From contig JACEVL010000154.1 in the NCBI GenBank assembly GCA_020284085.1, forward strand, positions 2,292,143 to 2,356,142: a DNA stretch of 64,000 bases, given 5' to 3'. The translations under genes were made by a program, and so were the position numbers. Position 1 is the stretch's first letter. Every line of letters starts with the position of its first letter. Positions 10,894-22,670 of this stretch are shown here, one piece after another. The notes under the pieces are model-generated. The model was not told where the DNA came from and searched no databases. It saw only the letters and a program-made list of their open reading frames with translations. Origin of the DNA: Aporrectodea caliginosa. Lineage: Eukaryota > Annelida > Clitellata > Crassiclitellata > Lumbricidae.

Positions 10894-12130
10894 GGCCAAA
10901 AAAAAATAATGGTGTGTTTCCGGTAACAGAGTTAAAAAAAACTGGGTAGGTAGGTAGGAAAATAATTTTATTTTGGTAAAATAATTTTATGCAGTGATTT
11001 CCCAAAATTATGCCACTGCCCATTTAAGTACATGCTGTACCAAAGTATATATTTTCTATGCGAGTATTAAAAATGCCTTTTTGCAGAATGTACCTACTGC
11101 TTCTTCCTGCTGTAGAAAACAATCTTATTTATTTCATTTTTGCTGACATCGTTTTTCTTGCAAGGTGAAATGGAAGGGGCAGGGGTGGGGAAGGAATTAT
11201 GGATTATGTACATTAAACAATAAACGTGTAGCAGACAACGGCTCTTTAGGAAATATGCATGGGTGGTAACGTGAGAAAATCGCTGACTTTTCAGTGTCTG
11301 TTATCTCCTCAACATCATACATGTGTGTAAATTGTCCATGGGAAACATTGAGCCCATTTATTGTTATAATATTATTAACACTGCATAGAAAGAAATATGG
11401 TTCCTAACGTCGTCTGCTAAGGAGACTGCTTGCTACGAAGATTGGATGCTATGAAGACTGGTTGTTAAGGAGACTAGTTGCTAATGAAGGCAGTTGCTAA
11501 GCAGGACAGTTTCTAAGGATAACTGTTGCTAAGGAAGGCGGTTGCTAAAGGGGCCAAGTCTGACTTTGAAACTGGTTGCTAATGAGGCTGACATAGAGGC
11601 TGCTAGCTACAAAGCTTGGATGCTAAGAAGGCTGTTTGCTACGAAAGTAGAATGCTACGGAGGTTGTTAAGTAGGCTGATTGCTATTAGGAGGCTTTACT
11701 TTTATAATGGCACGTACGATAATAGGTATTTCTGATACAATGAATATGGCGGTCAGATTTGTGAAATAACCCTGTCAAATTACCGTGAGAAAATCCACCA
11801 CTTTCGGGTCTATTACCTCCCTCTCCCAAACTCCACACTTTAGCCCTTTTATTGCTGTAATTTATGGCACCATTCTTTCCATTGAAAGACCGCTAGTTTC
11901 CGAACGTCTCTGCTTCAGTGAATGCACCTATAATGTCACGATTCTATCACCGGCAGGCAAAGGCTTAATGTATGTGAAGTAGGAAAAAAAATTTTTTAAA
12001 TTTTCCGGAAAAAAATTTTTTTTTTTACAAAATTTTCCGTAAAAAAAATTTTTGTTACAAAATTTTCGAGTCGCGGCAAAAAAGTGAGTCGGTCGGGTTA
12101 CCGGAAACACACCATTATTTTGTTTTGGCC
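10894..12130. mobile_element. Harbinger-like TIR element (1.24 kb, non-autonomous)
   Basis: The ends are inverted over about 34 bases with one mismatch. They start GGCCAAAA and contain GGTGTGTTTCCGGTAAC, with the complement at 12097-12130. TAA flanks both sides (10891-10893 and 12131-12133), fitting the 3-bp TWA target duplication of PIF/Harbinger elements. No transposase motif was seen. It contains a degenerate tandem array (11405-11690) and A/T homopolymer runs near 11985-12060. Confidence 0.75.
11405..11690. repeat. Degenerate tandem array inside the Harbinger-like element
   Basis: Many variants of TTGCTAAGGAGACT (also TTGCTACGAAG, TTGCTAATGAAGG, ATGCTACGGAGG) at roughly 20-24-base spacing. 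It is too diverged for a precise unit. Confidence 0.65.
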
Positions 12131-12133
12131 TAA

Positions 12134-15100
12134 ATAATAATCAACGTTCACTAGTATGCTGGAGACTCATTCAGCACAAATACTTATATAATATTGTTAA
12201 GGACACTGATGTAAGTGATGTTCAAGCCATTAGAGCCACAGAAAGTAAATTCACTAAAGGATAATCTTGTTTTACCAAAGTTCTGGATAGAGCTCCCAAA
12301 GACAGTATAGTGAGTTTCACCTGTACTAAATATTTATTAAGTACCTGTTCAATATGATAAAGAATACACAGGTGTTTGGCAGGCTGTGTGACAAAACTGA
12401 TTCAAGAAATCACAGGTTTATCAGTGACAGTGAAAAACACCAGCAATACTAACAATATAAGAACACCTGAATAAATAGACAACTTACTAAGCAAGATTAT
12501 ATGTCAGGGATTCTTGATGATTGGCAAATCAGGCAATCAAGTTGGATCAATAAACCAGCTCTGCAAAAAGTACAGAAGCAGTATGAGAGCTATTATCAAG
12601 AGGAAGAATCACAAGTTGTTTTAAAGAGGCATGGAAAGTCAAAGAGCCATATATGCAGGATTCACAGTTATACTTTTACATGCATGCTCAATGGTGCCAA
12701 AAACAGAAAAATTCTTCAAACAGTCTACACAATCAAAAAGAAACAGTGGCATGCTCACTTTAACTATTAGGTATATTTACCCTTATTAGTTCCTTATGCT
12801 TCAGCACTTTGCATCTATGTATGTATGCATGTATCTGGACATTTGTAACTTAGTGCGTTTTTAAAAACCTCACAAACGTGCTTAACATGGCAGATCTAAA
12901 TAGATGCATCTTAAGATGGCCTGAAAATGTTTCTTGAGCTGTCTCTGATTAGATAGTTTGTGAGTTTAAAGGTAGACTGTTACAGGATGGTCCAATGCAT
13001 TAGAAAGCATGGTATGCCCACATCTTCGTACAAGAGTGTTAACCACGGGCCACTGAACGCACTACCATTAACGAAGTTGACTGACAGCGGGACCGCAGAG
13101 CTCTCTGATAGTCCCGTGCCGCACTGACTATCGGAGCTCTTCCTGAAAGGAGGATTATGATGGTTATCCTCTTCTCGGCCATAATCCAGTGCAGTCGCAT
13201 ATACCTCGAAACATGATAGAATTTTGGTATGTTAGCAGCGATTCAGGCAGTGCAGTTGAGTATGGACCAAAGCTGTCATATCCGGAATTTCAACAGGCCA
13301 ACGAGGACAGAGTTGCAATAGTCCAGGTGCATCAGAATAAAGAAGTGAACAAGAGTCACGACGGAGGCGAATGATGTCACAGTATGACTCTAATGTGATG
13401 CATTTGATAAAAACAGGATCTGCAGAGGAAGCTGACATGCACTTCCACATATAGGTTTTACACGATTGGATGACTCCAGAGAGGTTCTCAAATGTTTGTG
13501 ATAAACTGGCAACAGCTACCGACCAGCCAAGAACCCTTATCATGCGCAAGATATTTTATGTGACTGAAATGCTGATATTTAAATCCAAGTATATTAATAG
13601 CGTAGTGCTTCTGCGGCAGAAGATTCCGCCACACAACTTATGAGGAAATTAATCCTGCGGCGAACGGTTTTCAACTCATTATATAATGACGACACTGACC
13701 CTAACCCTAACTGACCCTCACGATGCCTAACCTGACCCTAACGATGCCAATATTGATAGGAAAAGCCATTTTTAACAATGCGCATGTGCCAAAGAGCTCT
13801 AGTGCATGCGCAAATGTCTTCCGCTGTGGGATTGTGTCGAAAACATTACTTCTGCGGAATCTTCCACCGCAGAAGATTTATCCATACTAATATTACATTG
13901 CCTCTGAGGTGGAGCACTGATACAATACTTTTTAATATAGTGATTTTTTTGCAGGTGTGAGGTTTCAAAAGCACAAACACTGCAAAATAGGAAGGTCGAA
14001 GACACACTGACAACATATCGATTAATATTACAGATCTATGTAGATAATAAATCTGCTACTCATGAATTCCTGTGAGTGGGTGCGGGCCGAATCCCTGAAA
14101 GGAATTTCGGCCGGATCCCCGAAAATGATTTTCTAAGTCCGACTCGAATGAATATAATTAACAAATACACATTTGAATAGGCAGTATATCGATATACGTC
14201 AAGGCCACGCTAGGTCTTGTCATGTTTACAATTTAACTTTGAATAGCTCGGCCGCTTTCTAGCAAACTGTTTTCAGGAAATCGGGCTTTTGTCTATTATC
14301 AGCGTTTTCGGGGATTCAGGCTGATCCCCTGTGAGCTGATGGAATCTCAATAAATGAGTTGCTTAACATACTTACAATAAATTAATTGCAATTATATGTA
14401 ACTGTAGCTGCACAATAACTTTTAAGCAAAAGTGCTGCATGCATAAATTAGAAATCTTATCGAACTGTGTTCATTGCCAGAACTTATATTCTAACATTTC
14501 TAATGCTTAATAATTCCAAAATTCGCAGTAACTGACCGAATATCTCAATTTCTTAATATGCAGCATATATGATGCATCTGTTTATAGTATCTGCCACTTA
14601 CTTTAGGAAGATAAAGTTACAAATCACCAAAATATCAATGCAGATTTTGATAGCTTACTTACGCACGCGTTTTTCGATTGCTTAATTTGCGCGCAAGTTT
14701 TCAGTTTATAAAATTTCGACGACCTAGTTTCATGCCTGATGTCACGCATGTGTACGCTAAACTATTCCTAACCACTGCCTCAATTCGTGACTAAATACCA
14801 TTCAACAAATTCAACATACGTTCTGTAAACGAGTAATTCACTTTAAAACCACTTACCACGTTAAAACTAAACTTCGTTAACGAAAATCTGTAGAATTTGG
14901 AAATTAACGTTAATTAAAATGGCGGATAGACGAAATCTACGTCGATTTAATGACTTTAAAATGAGTTCTGCGTCCTAAATCCACAGTATCTTACCCATTG
15001 CTATTTCTCCGCGTTTTCATGATTCAAAGCAACATTATGTTCAGTTTATCCATTATTGTAAGCAATATAAAATATAAATCGAATCTATTACCGTTGAAGA

Positions 15101-15530
15101 AACGTCTTCCACAAATATCCAACAACGAGGTTCTACTAATAACGCGAAGTTACCAACTTACACTTCCGGTGCACAGTAAACGCTCAGATTTTGATCAAAT
15201 ACCAAAATTACAATATAATGAACGTTACAATAAAACAAATAAACTGAATGAATAAATTCAGTTAATAAAATTTTGATGCATGGTTTAGTAATGGCACCGT
15301 ATTCGTCCAAAAATCTTAGTAGACTAAAACCAGTTTTCAAAACTTAATTTCACAAACACACTGCACGGAATAATAAAGACCCTAAATTGCGATAAAGGGC
15401 ACATGGTGCCAATATCAATGCATGGTAGTAGATTTCGTTTATTATTAAGATACAAAGTTGACATACCGCAACTTGTTTACATGAGATAATGAAAGTAATG
15501 AAATTAAAAACTATAAGTTTATGCCTATAG
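12134..15530. other. Gene-poor stretch with diverged repeats
   Basis: No gene supported. An 89-codon reading frame at 12501-12770 has no recognisable motif. Two hairpins lie at about 13098-13142 (GAGCTC..TGATAGTC and complement) and 13147-13190. A segment at 14763-14815 matches 10680-10727 (see findings). Minus-strand 5' UTR exons of the BET gene could lie here but none can be proven. Confidence 0.4.
13607..13876. repeat. Inverted-repeat element with CTTCTGCGG ends and telomere-like core
   Basis: The left end CTTCTGCGGCAGAAGATTC and the right end, read in reverse, share CTTCTGCGG and GAAGATTCCGC, indicating diverged terminal inverted repeats. The interior at 13695-13745 has several CCCTAAC-like motifs (ACCCTAACCCTAAC), a short telomere-like patch. 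Confidence 0.45.
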
Positions 15531-15543
15531 TCAGGATTGAGAG

Positions 15544-16375
15544 TTAAAACTTAACATCCCGAATGGTACGATATAGAACCCTAGAGATGAAATTGTGGTC
15601 ATGTTCTTTTGGGAGTTCATATTCATGAGGTCTAGGGCGCAGAGCATAAGGCCTACAAACGGTCGGAGGAAAGAGGCCTCTAAGCACATGTTGTGAGTTC
15701 CGGTTGACCGCAAGCAGGAGTTTGACATCTGCTTCTTCCATCATTCGGTCTAAATCCTGTTGTTGAGGAGGAAGGTAGCCCAGTCGTTTGGCCCTTTGCA
15801 GGAAACGTTGGAGTTTTAGTCGGTCACTTGCGGTGGTGAATCCCCACCAAGCAGGGGAGGCATAGAGAAGGCGAGAGATGGTAGTTGCACGTGCAACTTC
15901 ATGGAGCGCTGTCGGAGGGAGACCGTGTGCCCTGAGGACTCTGAGAGCGTGGAGCGAACCAGAACATGCACTTAGAATCCCTGTTGACATGGGAAGAAGC
16001 ACTAAGATCGTTTGCAATTGTCACTCCGAGCATGAGCATTGATGTTACTCTCACGATTCCTAAGGTAGGTGGGTCAGATGTTCCTTTGACACGTCGACGG
16101 TGGATGATCATTTCCTGGGATTTGCTCTCGTTGAGTCGTAGATTGTTCCTCACGGCCCATTCCGATACATTTTCCAACTCCTGCGGAGTGGAACTCCTCA
16201 TGGAGGCACCTATAATTAAATAAGTGTCATCCGCATACTTTCTGATCAAGTTCTGAGGATTGACTGGGTGCAAATCCGAGGCATCGGCGATGTAAGATGA
16301 TGGGCCTACCCCAGAGCCTTGAACAACGCTGGCGTTGATGGATGCAATGGTTGATTTCAGCCTGGAGAAGCATAC
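15544..16375 (-). pseudogene. LINE reverse transcriptase C-terminal fragment
   Basis: Reading the minus strand gives the end of a CR1/Jockey-like reverse transcriptase: VVQGSGVGPSSYIAD, catalytic KYADDTYLIIGAS, then SEWAVRNNLRLNESKSQEM. After a frame change near 15980 follow ATTISRLLYASPAWWGFTTA, QRAKRLGYLPP and a terminal LFPPTVCRPYALRPR segment. It is 5'-truncated near 16375 and frameshifted, so it is dead. Confidence 0.85.
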
Positions 16376-17159
16376 AATGTGTGTATTATAATTATATTAT
16401 ATGTGACATGCATAAGACCATAAGTATTTACTTATAGAATAATATTCATGGTGCATTGTAAGTTTGGTGTTTCACAACACTGTGTCACAACAAAGATGAT
16501 TAGCGTCGGCCTCCTCATTTCTCAAGGGATTTGGGACTGGCACTACTAGAGTACGAACAGTGGCTATATGCATGGTGCACACAATGACCTCCTGTATGTA
16601 ATGGGGTGCACGTAACGACAGAGGAAGTGGTCCATCGACAGATCGCAGACAATGGTCATGTTCTACATCTGACCTATTTGTCCTCGAGGAAGAAGTTCGT
16701 GTTCGAAAGCCGTACTTAACATGTCCAATAATAAGTCTTTTACGACCCGTTTTAGTCTTCTAGATTTTACTAGCTCAGTGTATTCTCGTTAACCTACCTT
16801 TTGACCTACTTTGCTAGTTTCAAGATTTTTATTACACGTTTTTGTCACCGGATTTTGATGACCTTAATTTAGGCCTACTTATAGGGCCTATACAATTTTC
16901 CAGGTTTCCGATGGCCTTTACTATAGTTTCCACATTTTTAATAAAGTGTTTTCCATTCCCATGGTTTTTGTGACTTTAATGCTTCCCGAATTTTCACTTA
17001 ACCCCGCCTTTAAGAGATGAAGAGGCCCGATCGAAGTCCCCGAACTAAGCTTTAAATTTGGTGTGCCCCAATGTAAAATCTCTGTCTTGAGTCCTCTGCT
17101 ATAATAATAATTATTGTCTTCTCTATACGGCAGATGTTTGCCCTCTGCTGGCGTCTCAA
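16376..17159. other. No gene seen
   Basis: Unassigned sequence between two LINE fragments. The palindrome TAGGCCTA becomes frequent from about 16870 onward. Confidence 0.4.
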
Positions 17160-17518
17160 AGGCTTTTGCACAAACTTTTTGTGGATGATGCGCAGGCGGC
17201 AGGCCTAGGCTACACCCACTCGATCCGTCCATCGGTCATCGGATGCAGTAGCTGCTGTGAGTCGGATATGTGCCTGACTGTGGATGTTGTTCCTTCTTGG
17301 ATGGCCTCTAATCGGCTTCTCTTAAACCATTCGAAAACAGTTTATTTGAATGGGTGGCCGTTGCAAATAATTATTGAGTGTGTTAATCTGCTCCAGCCTG
17401 CTCAGATGTTCTCTGAGATAACTTTTCTCTCACAGTTCGTGACCTGGATATGTTACCATTGACCGCGAACTTGGCTTTTCCCAACATGTGAACGTCTAGT
17501 AGGCCTACAGCTCCGAGT

Positions 17519-17608
<90 letters not shown>

Positions 17609-17683
17609 ACACACACACACACACACACACACTCTCTCTCTCATTGGGTCCGTGCATACATAGGCCTACATGTTGCATTGGCT
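17160..17683 (+). pseudogene. CR1-like LINE remnant, first piece
   Basis: 17175-17350 encodes LFVDDAQAAG (a decayed YADD-type motif) and later SWMASNRLLLNHSKT, the segment that follows the reverse transcriptase active site in CR1-type LINEs. After a CT/CA microsatellite the coding trace reaches LHWLP at 17673 and is broken by a hAT insertion. The next piece resumes at 20268. Confidence 0.7.
17519..17643. repeat. (CT)n-(CA)n-(CT)n microsatellite
   Basis: About 85 bases of CT, then about 24 of CA, then CT again, inside the LINE remnant. Confidence 0.95.
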
Positions 17684-18004
17684 CAGTGGCGTAGCAAGGA
17701 TTTCGGGGGCCCTTGTGCAGAGCTTTGGTGGTGGGCCCCTTGAAACCCCCCCATTTGATTTCAAACAAAAACGCCGTGCAAAAAACGCTGCTGCATACAA
17801 CATAAAAGGTCAGGTAATCAAATTGGACAAGTCTAAATTAGTCTAAATTCTACGGTAATCTAAGAAGAATACTAAAAGTTAAAACGGTCGTTTGTGCGCT
17901 TTCTCTTGCGCAAAAATATCCACAACTTTTGAAGTATCAAGCTTTTTGGCATAGCCTGTTTATTTTCTATTGACAACATAAAGAATATACTTACTTAGCC
18001 TACT

Positions 18005-18150
18005 TACATTGCCACGTACGTCCCTCAGCCGCTCTTCTGATATGGTACTTCGTAGATAGTTTTTGATGAGCTTCAGTTTTGAAAATGATCTTTCACATGT
18101 TGCAACAGTCACAGGTAAAGTCAGCAGCAACATGTAGGCAGTGCAGACAT
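18005..18150 (-). pseudogene. hAT transposase C-terminal dimerisation domain remnant
   Basis: The minus strand reads MLLLTLPVTVATCERSFSKL followed by KLIKNYLRSTISEERL, a clear hATC dimerisation motif. The residues upstream, toward 18720, are full of stops and broken by the nested element, so no active transposase remains. Confidence 0.9.
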
Positions 18151-18724
18151 AGCTGAATGTAGACGAAAGAGCATAATAGGCTACGAGTAGCCTAACAGCT
18201 ATAGTAGGCCTAACTGTTGTGCAATTTCGAGATGGTTGACTTCGTTGACAACTTAGAACGAACGCTTGAGCGAAATTACAAAAAGCTGAGCTGGAAAAGA
18301 TAGCGAAATGTCGGTATCCTACTGCTTAGCTAACAGTTCGGCTGCTGCATACAATTCGTTGTCAGATGCATCTAAGAGTGTCGAAGGCAAGAGCGCGCTG
18401 AACGTTGCAGCCAAAGAACTAAGGCTGAGAAATCGCTGTTTGATTTGTCCACATGCTCTAGGCTATCCACTGTAGCCAAAAACACATTCACTCTTAAACG
18501 TTTCTCGGTTGACGAAGGCGATTCGTCGTGACAAATTTAATCAAATAGTCTGTTTGCCTTCTTTAAACGCCGATCTTCAAAATGATCTTTAATGCCCCAA
18601 GCTTATGCCAGACTAACAGCAGTATTGCGGATAGAATCGTACTCGATCATTCCGCATGCTCTGAAATTTATCATGCAATGCCTTGATCATATCACTTGCT
18701 TTACTCAGGTCGCACTGCGGAGAT

Positions 18725-19745
18725 TAGACCTGGGAGTCACTTTGGTCAGCCAATCTGACCCCACTTGTCCCTAAAGTGACTTGAGGTCGACTTTAAGTCG
18801 ACAACTTGGAGCCAAAACGACTTGATTCCACTTGATAGAAAAACAACCAACTTCCGACTTAAAGTCGACTTCTGACATGGTAATAACGATTATCTACGGC
18901 CAAATATACAAAAATGTCATGCCAATTTGCCTGGCAAGCATTAATTTCATATACTAATTAGTAATGAGACCTCAACACCTGACGAATAAAATTGTTTATT
19001 AGGCCTATTTTAGGCTGTGTTTGTGCTTGAACAGTATTGTAATGCTCTAATGGATCAACAGAAGAATCTGTAGCGGACCGCGGACTGGTTGCACTGAATG
19101 GCGTGTTATAATGACACATTTTAATTAAGTTGTCATAATTATTTGGACGCTAGCCTAGGCCCTAACGTCATTCAAATAGCAATGCATGCCTATCATCCTA
19201 CTCGTAACAGTACTACCTAAAAGTTCATTTATTTCTTGATAAGGCAGACGTGCTAACATTTTTTATTAACATTTCGATTCGCCATTTTTATGAAACGTAC
19301 GTGTGACGTTTTAACATAGAATAACAAAATTATATAGATAAATTGACACCAATAAAAAAATAAGTAACTGTTAGTGTTTAGCACAACCGCGGCAACCGGC
19401 GTCGATAATACATAATTATATCGCAGCCTATTATATAAGTACGGCGTACGCGGTAGACCGTAGAAGTTAGAACTGACAGGCCTATGCTTCATTAATTTTT
19501 GCAACAGCACTACAAAACTGCTTAAAATGCTGTCGTGGCCTCGTGATCATTAGTGTGATGTGATAAATTTAGATTTATTTGTGTTTCAAGTCGGTTTAAG
19601 TCGACTTGTGGAGAAAACAACTTCAAGTCACTTTTCTGTACAAATTCGACTTGGGGGTCAGTTGCGCTAAGCAGAAACGACTCGACTCGACTTGAGATGA
19701 CCAAGTCGACTGGGGTCGACTTATTGGAGTCGACTCCCAGGTCTA
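18725..19745. mobile_element. Nested hAT-type non-autonomous element
   Basis: Ends TAGACCTGGGAGTC and GACTCCCAGGTCTA are perfect inverted copies. GCGGAGAT is duplicated exactly at 18717-18724 and 19746-19753. The interior near both ends is full of AAGTCGACTT-type palindromes (subterminal repeats, a usual hAT transposase-binding feature). No coding trace was seen. Confidence 0.9.
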
Positions 19746-20139
19746 GCGGAGATTGTAGTAGTTTTGAGATGCCATGGGTTGCTTCTAAGACGAGTATAGT
19801 CGTCTTAGGTCAATTGCTTCCAGAATATTTTAAATTGTCCATACTGTGTAGTACGGTAGTGGAAAATATCAACAAATGAACAAAAACCCATATGTAAATT
19901 ATTAACACGCCCGGTGACGTAGGACATGACATCAAACTGCTGGCCAAAGATTAAAGATAGGCAACTAAAAGATTTTTGTTATGGCATACCGGTACCGGTT
20001 GTTTACTAAATCACGCATTTGGGCATTCAGACTTCAGTCTCTGCTAATGCAAATAAAACTTGAGTGCGTACGCTGTACTTAAAGATTTAGACTTGGTTAA
20101 GTTGATTTTATTACATTCTGAAAGGAAAGCCCCTCTGAC

Positions 20140-20212
20140 GGTCTGACCGCCGGGGGCCCTTAACCGCCGGGGCCCATGACCGCCGGGGGGCCCCTGACCG
20201 CCGTGGGCCCTT
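20140..20212. repeat. GC-rich minisatellite, about four units
   Basis: Units like GACCGCCGGGGGCCC of about 17-19 bases near the right end of the hAT element. Confidence 0.75.
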
Positions 20213-20267
20213 GTGGCTTGTGCACTGCACAACCTGCACAACCCATTGCTACGCCACTGCATTGGCT

Positions 20268-20974
20268 GCCCAACGTATCCCTTACCGATTTACTGTATTG
20301 CCGCTCTAGCCTCTAGCTGCACTCTTGGGTGTGATCTGTAGCCCAGTGATGTTGCAGCGCGCCGGGTCCTTGCTTCGCTCTGCGACGAGGGGTGGAGTCG
20401 GTGGACTTTTATGGATCAACCCAACTGGTTTTATAGGCCTAATTAACTGTTCTCGTTATATTGAAATGTTATAATTTAAGTGAGAGTTTCATGGAATTTT
20501 CAAGTACTTCATTCAAGTATTCGACCATGGGATCACTCTTAGGCTGCATGGATTCAGCGACAAACTTCCGGTGAGAGTTGATTTTGAATATCAATGCATG
20601 GTGTCTACATGTGCTGGTCTATCTTGGGTAATTGTACAGATCCCTAGGTTCGCTGCAAGGACCTATTATGCAGATTCCTTGGGTTCGATGATAGAAAAAT
20701 ACAGCCGCCCTAGACTCCCGATAGAATAGAGTGCTATCAAACCTCTGAACCCTCTCACATTCGCCAGCTATTCACCATCCAACCGCCTGGGTCTATTCGC
20801 TCATCATATCTTTCTCTATCTCGGCCTCCAGTCTCATCCTCTGAAATTCTGCAACCGCTCCTTAGTCTATGCTGCACCAGGTCTTTGGAACGGACTCCCA
20901 AGACCTCCGCCAGTTTGCTCAACCTCGCCTTGTAATTTAACCTCTCCTCCGCTTGCACTCTCCTCTGCTAATTT
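20268..20974 (+). pseudogene. CR1-like LINE remnant, second piece
   Basis: Continues the trace from 17683: the duplicated CATTGGCT sits in the LHWLP codons. Near 20875 the sequence reads APGLWNGLPR, a standard motif close to the end of CR1-type reverse transcriptases, followed by SSANF at 20974 where another hAT element interrupts. Confidence 0.65.
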
Positions 20975-21083
20975 CAGTGGCGGCGCCAGCTATACAATTT
21001 CAGCAGGTCGTGTCAGGGTCATGGGAGTTATTCAGCAGGTCGAAGAAATTAATGTTTGAGTTTTACGCATTAAGCAGCATAAC

Positions 21084-21131
21084 TTTATATATATATATAA
21101 TTATATATTATATATATATATATATATATAA
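21084..21131. repeat. (TA)n microsatellite
   Basis: Imperfect TA run of about 45 bases at the left edge of the LINE fragment inside the hAT element. Confidence 0.9.
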
Positions 21132-21134
21132 TCT

Positions 21135-21690
21135 CACAGCACCTTGCCCCTCCTCTGTTTATGTGATCAGAAAACTCAAAACCCATGTCCTTTCTTCCTC
21201 ATCCATCAATAATGTAACCATAGCCACTACCGTTGCTAAACTTCTATATGCCTCCCATCCTGGTGGGGTCTTACCCTGGCTTCCGATAAAGATCGCCTGG
21301 AAAACTCCTAAAAAGAGCCAAACGCCTAGGTTACCTAGAACAATCCTTTCCAACAGTCTCTGAACTTGCAAATATAGCCGATGCGAAACTCCTTTTCTCC
21401 ATATTACACAACCCCAAGCATGTAGCCTACTTCACCAACTCCTACCTCCACTCCGACCTCTATCCTCTCACCAATTAAGACCTAGAGCGTACTTCTACGG
21501 CCCAGTCTAGGAGTTTCGCTATTGTTGGTCCCAATGGCTGGAACCAGTTAGGCTACCTTTTTCTCTATTTCTTTTGACCAGTTCCGCCAGCGCCTGAAAG
21601 CCTCTCTTTACCAATGAAGACACTGCATGGCCCGGGTCGGGAGCGCCTCTGTTTTGAGTGGCTCTATATAAATGTTCGATTACGATTACG
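21135..21690 (+). pseudogene. LINE 3' fragment (same broad family as 15544-16375)
   Basis: Traces of ATTVAKLLYAS, then after a frame change WWG-like and KRLGYL-like residues, ADAKLLFSILHNPKHVAY and a terminal FDQFRQRLKASLYQ. These parallel the 15.5-16 kb fragment. It ends with CTATATAAATGTTCGATTACGATTACG, a short ATTACG tandem tail. Confidence 0.75.
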
Positions 21691-21694
21691 ATCA

Positions 21695-21890
21695 CACAAC
21701 CATACCGGTACTCTCCCACCCAAAGACAACTCTCAATTTATTCCCAGATCTTAATATAAAAATATTTACTAGTTTATTCTGAAATTTTCTAATTATAACT
21801 TTAAATTATCCATTATCACTCATGATGTAAGCATTTCTGCGTGTTTGTCAGATTGTTTTGTCAATATACGAATATATAATAAACAACTGA
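21695..21890. repeat. Dispersed repeat, twin at 36780-36985
   Basis: Shares long blocks (CTCTCAATTTATTCCCAGATC, then TTTACTAGTTTATTCT and CAGATTGTTTT.TCAATA) in the same order and orientation with LC3 intron 1. Confidence 0.8.
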
Positions 21891-22297
21891 AAAGGCATCG
21901 ACGCGAAAAGGTTAGTTTCGCGAAGTAATCGACGACTACTAGACGCCCGATTGTATTTATTTCCACTAATTTTTGACGAAACGGCGGCGGCAAAGACTAA
22001 TAGGCCTACTTACATTTAGGCCTATGCATTTCAATTTTAGAGTTTACAACATAGGCCTAGGCTTCTGTTGAAATAAACGTTTAAATGTCGTTTAGATCTA
22101 ATAATTGCAATAGTGATCCTATGGGACAGATGTTGATGTTTGAAATGAAAAGAAGATATTAAAAATTCCAAAGAATTTTAAGCAGGTCATTAAGCAGGTC
22201 GGGAGCAAAATAAGCAGGTCAAATGACCTGCTGCGACCTGCTGTAGCGCCGCCACTGGCTAATTTCCACTCGCGACTGAAAACCGAACCCTTTAAGC

Positions 22298-22670
22298 CAG
22301 TGCTTCCCAAATTTTTCCGTGTCACGGACCGGCAGAAATAACTTCTCAGTGTCATGGACCGGCAGAAAATTTCCCTAGAGCTGCAGGAGGACCGTTGCCA
22401 AATTTATTAATTATTTCTCTCCTTCGTTAACGATCACCTAAAATTCCTCAAATATGTATTAACATTGATTTAAATGCATGTTTAGCCAATTTTATGACTA
22501 TCTTTCTCTTTAAATGCTAGCTTAAACGTGTTTTCGTTATGACTTTTAAAAATATAAACCATTTCTTGATTCCAAGACATTTGACCAGTTTCCTGTCTGA
22601 CTTTGCGGACCGGCAACTGAGGGTTCGCGGACCGGTGCCGGTCCGCGGACCACCACTTTGGGAAGCACTG
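22298..22670. mobile_element. hAT-type MITE with CAGTGCTTCCCAAA ends
   Basis: Inverted ends CAGTGCTTCCCAAA and TTTGGGAAGCACTG, and internal GGACCGG repeats near both ends. The flanks CTTTAAGC and CTTTACCG are only a partial match to an 8-bp duplication. It sits in the 3' end of the same CR1-like LINE remnant. Confidence 0.75.

Larger units (their letters stand above)
17684..20259 (-). mobile_element. hAT transposon with perfect 8-bp target duplication
   Basis: The ends are CAGTGGCGTAGCAA and its inverted copy. CATTGGCT is duplicated exactly at 17676-17683 and 20260-20267, the 8-bp signature of hAT insertion. Length is 2,576 bp. It encodes a decayed transposase on the minus strand (see 18005-18150) and is itself interrupted by a second 8-bp-TSD element at 18725-19745. 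The GC-rich right end has a small GGGCCC-type tandem repeat (20140-20212). It inserted into the CR1-like LINE remnant, whose coding trace continues on both sides. Confidence 0.92.
20975..22257. mobile_element. hAT-type element carrying a LINE fragment
   Basis: Ends CAGTGGCGGCGC and its inverted copy. GCTAATTT is duplicated exactly at 20967-20974 and 22258-22265. Subterminal AGCAGGTCG motifs recur near both ends. Length is 1,283 bp; the middle is a separate LINE 3' end (about 21135-21690). Removing the element restores SSANF-HSRLKT of the host LINE, confirming the boundaries. Confidence 0.9.

Noticed and set aside
12501..12770. 89-codon frame (MSGILDDWQIRQSSWINKPA..)
   Set aside because: No splice context or known motif; could be chance in AT-rich DNA.
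13693..13745. Interstitial telomere repeat
   Set aside because: Only two or three intact CCCTAA-type motifs, diverged and inside an inverted-repeat element; too short to claim a telomere fusion.
15158..15728. Overlapping small frames near the LINE fragment
   Set aside because: Shadow frames of the minus-strand reverse transcriptase remnant and AT-rich flank.
20044..20262. 72-codon minus-strand frame with Gly/Pro/Arg repeats
   Set aside because: Covers the GC-rich tandem repeat at the hAT right end; not a protein domain.
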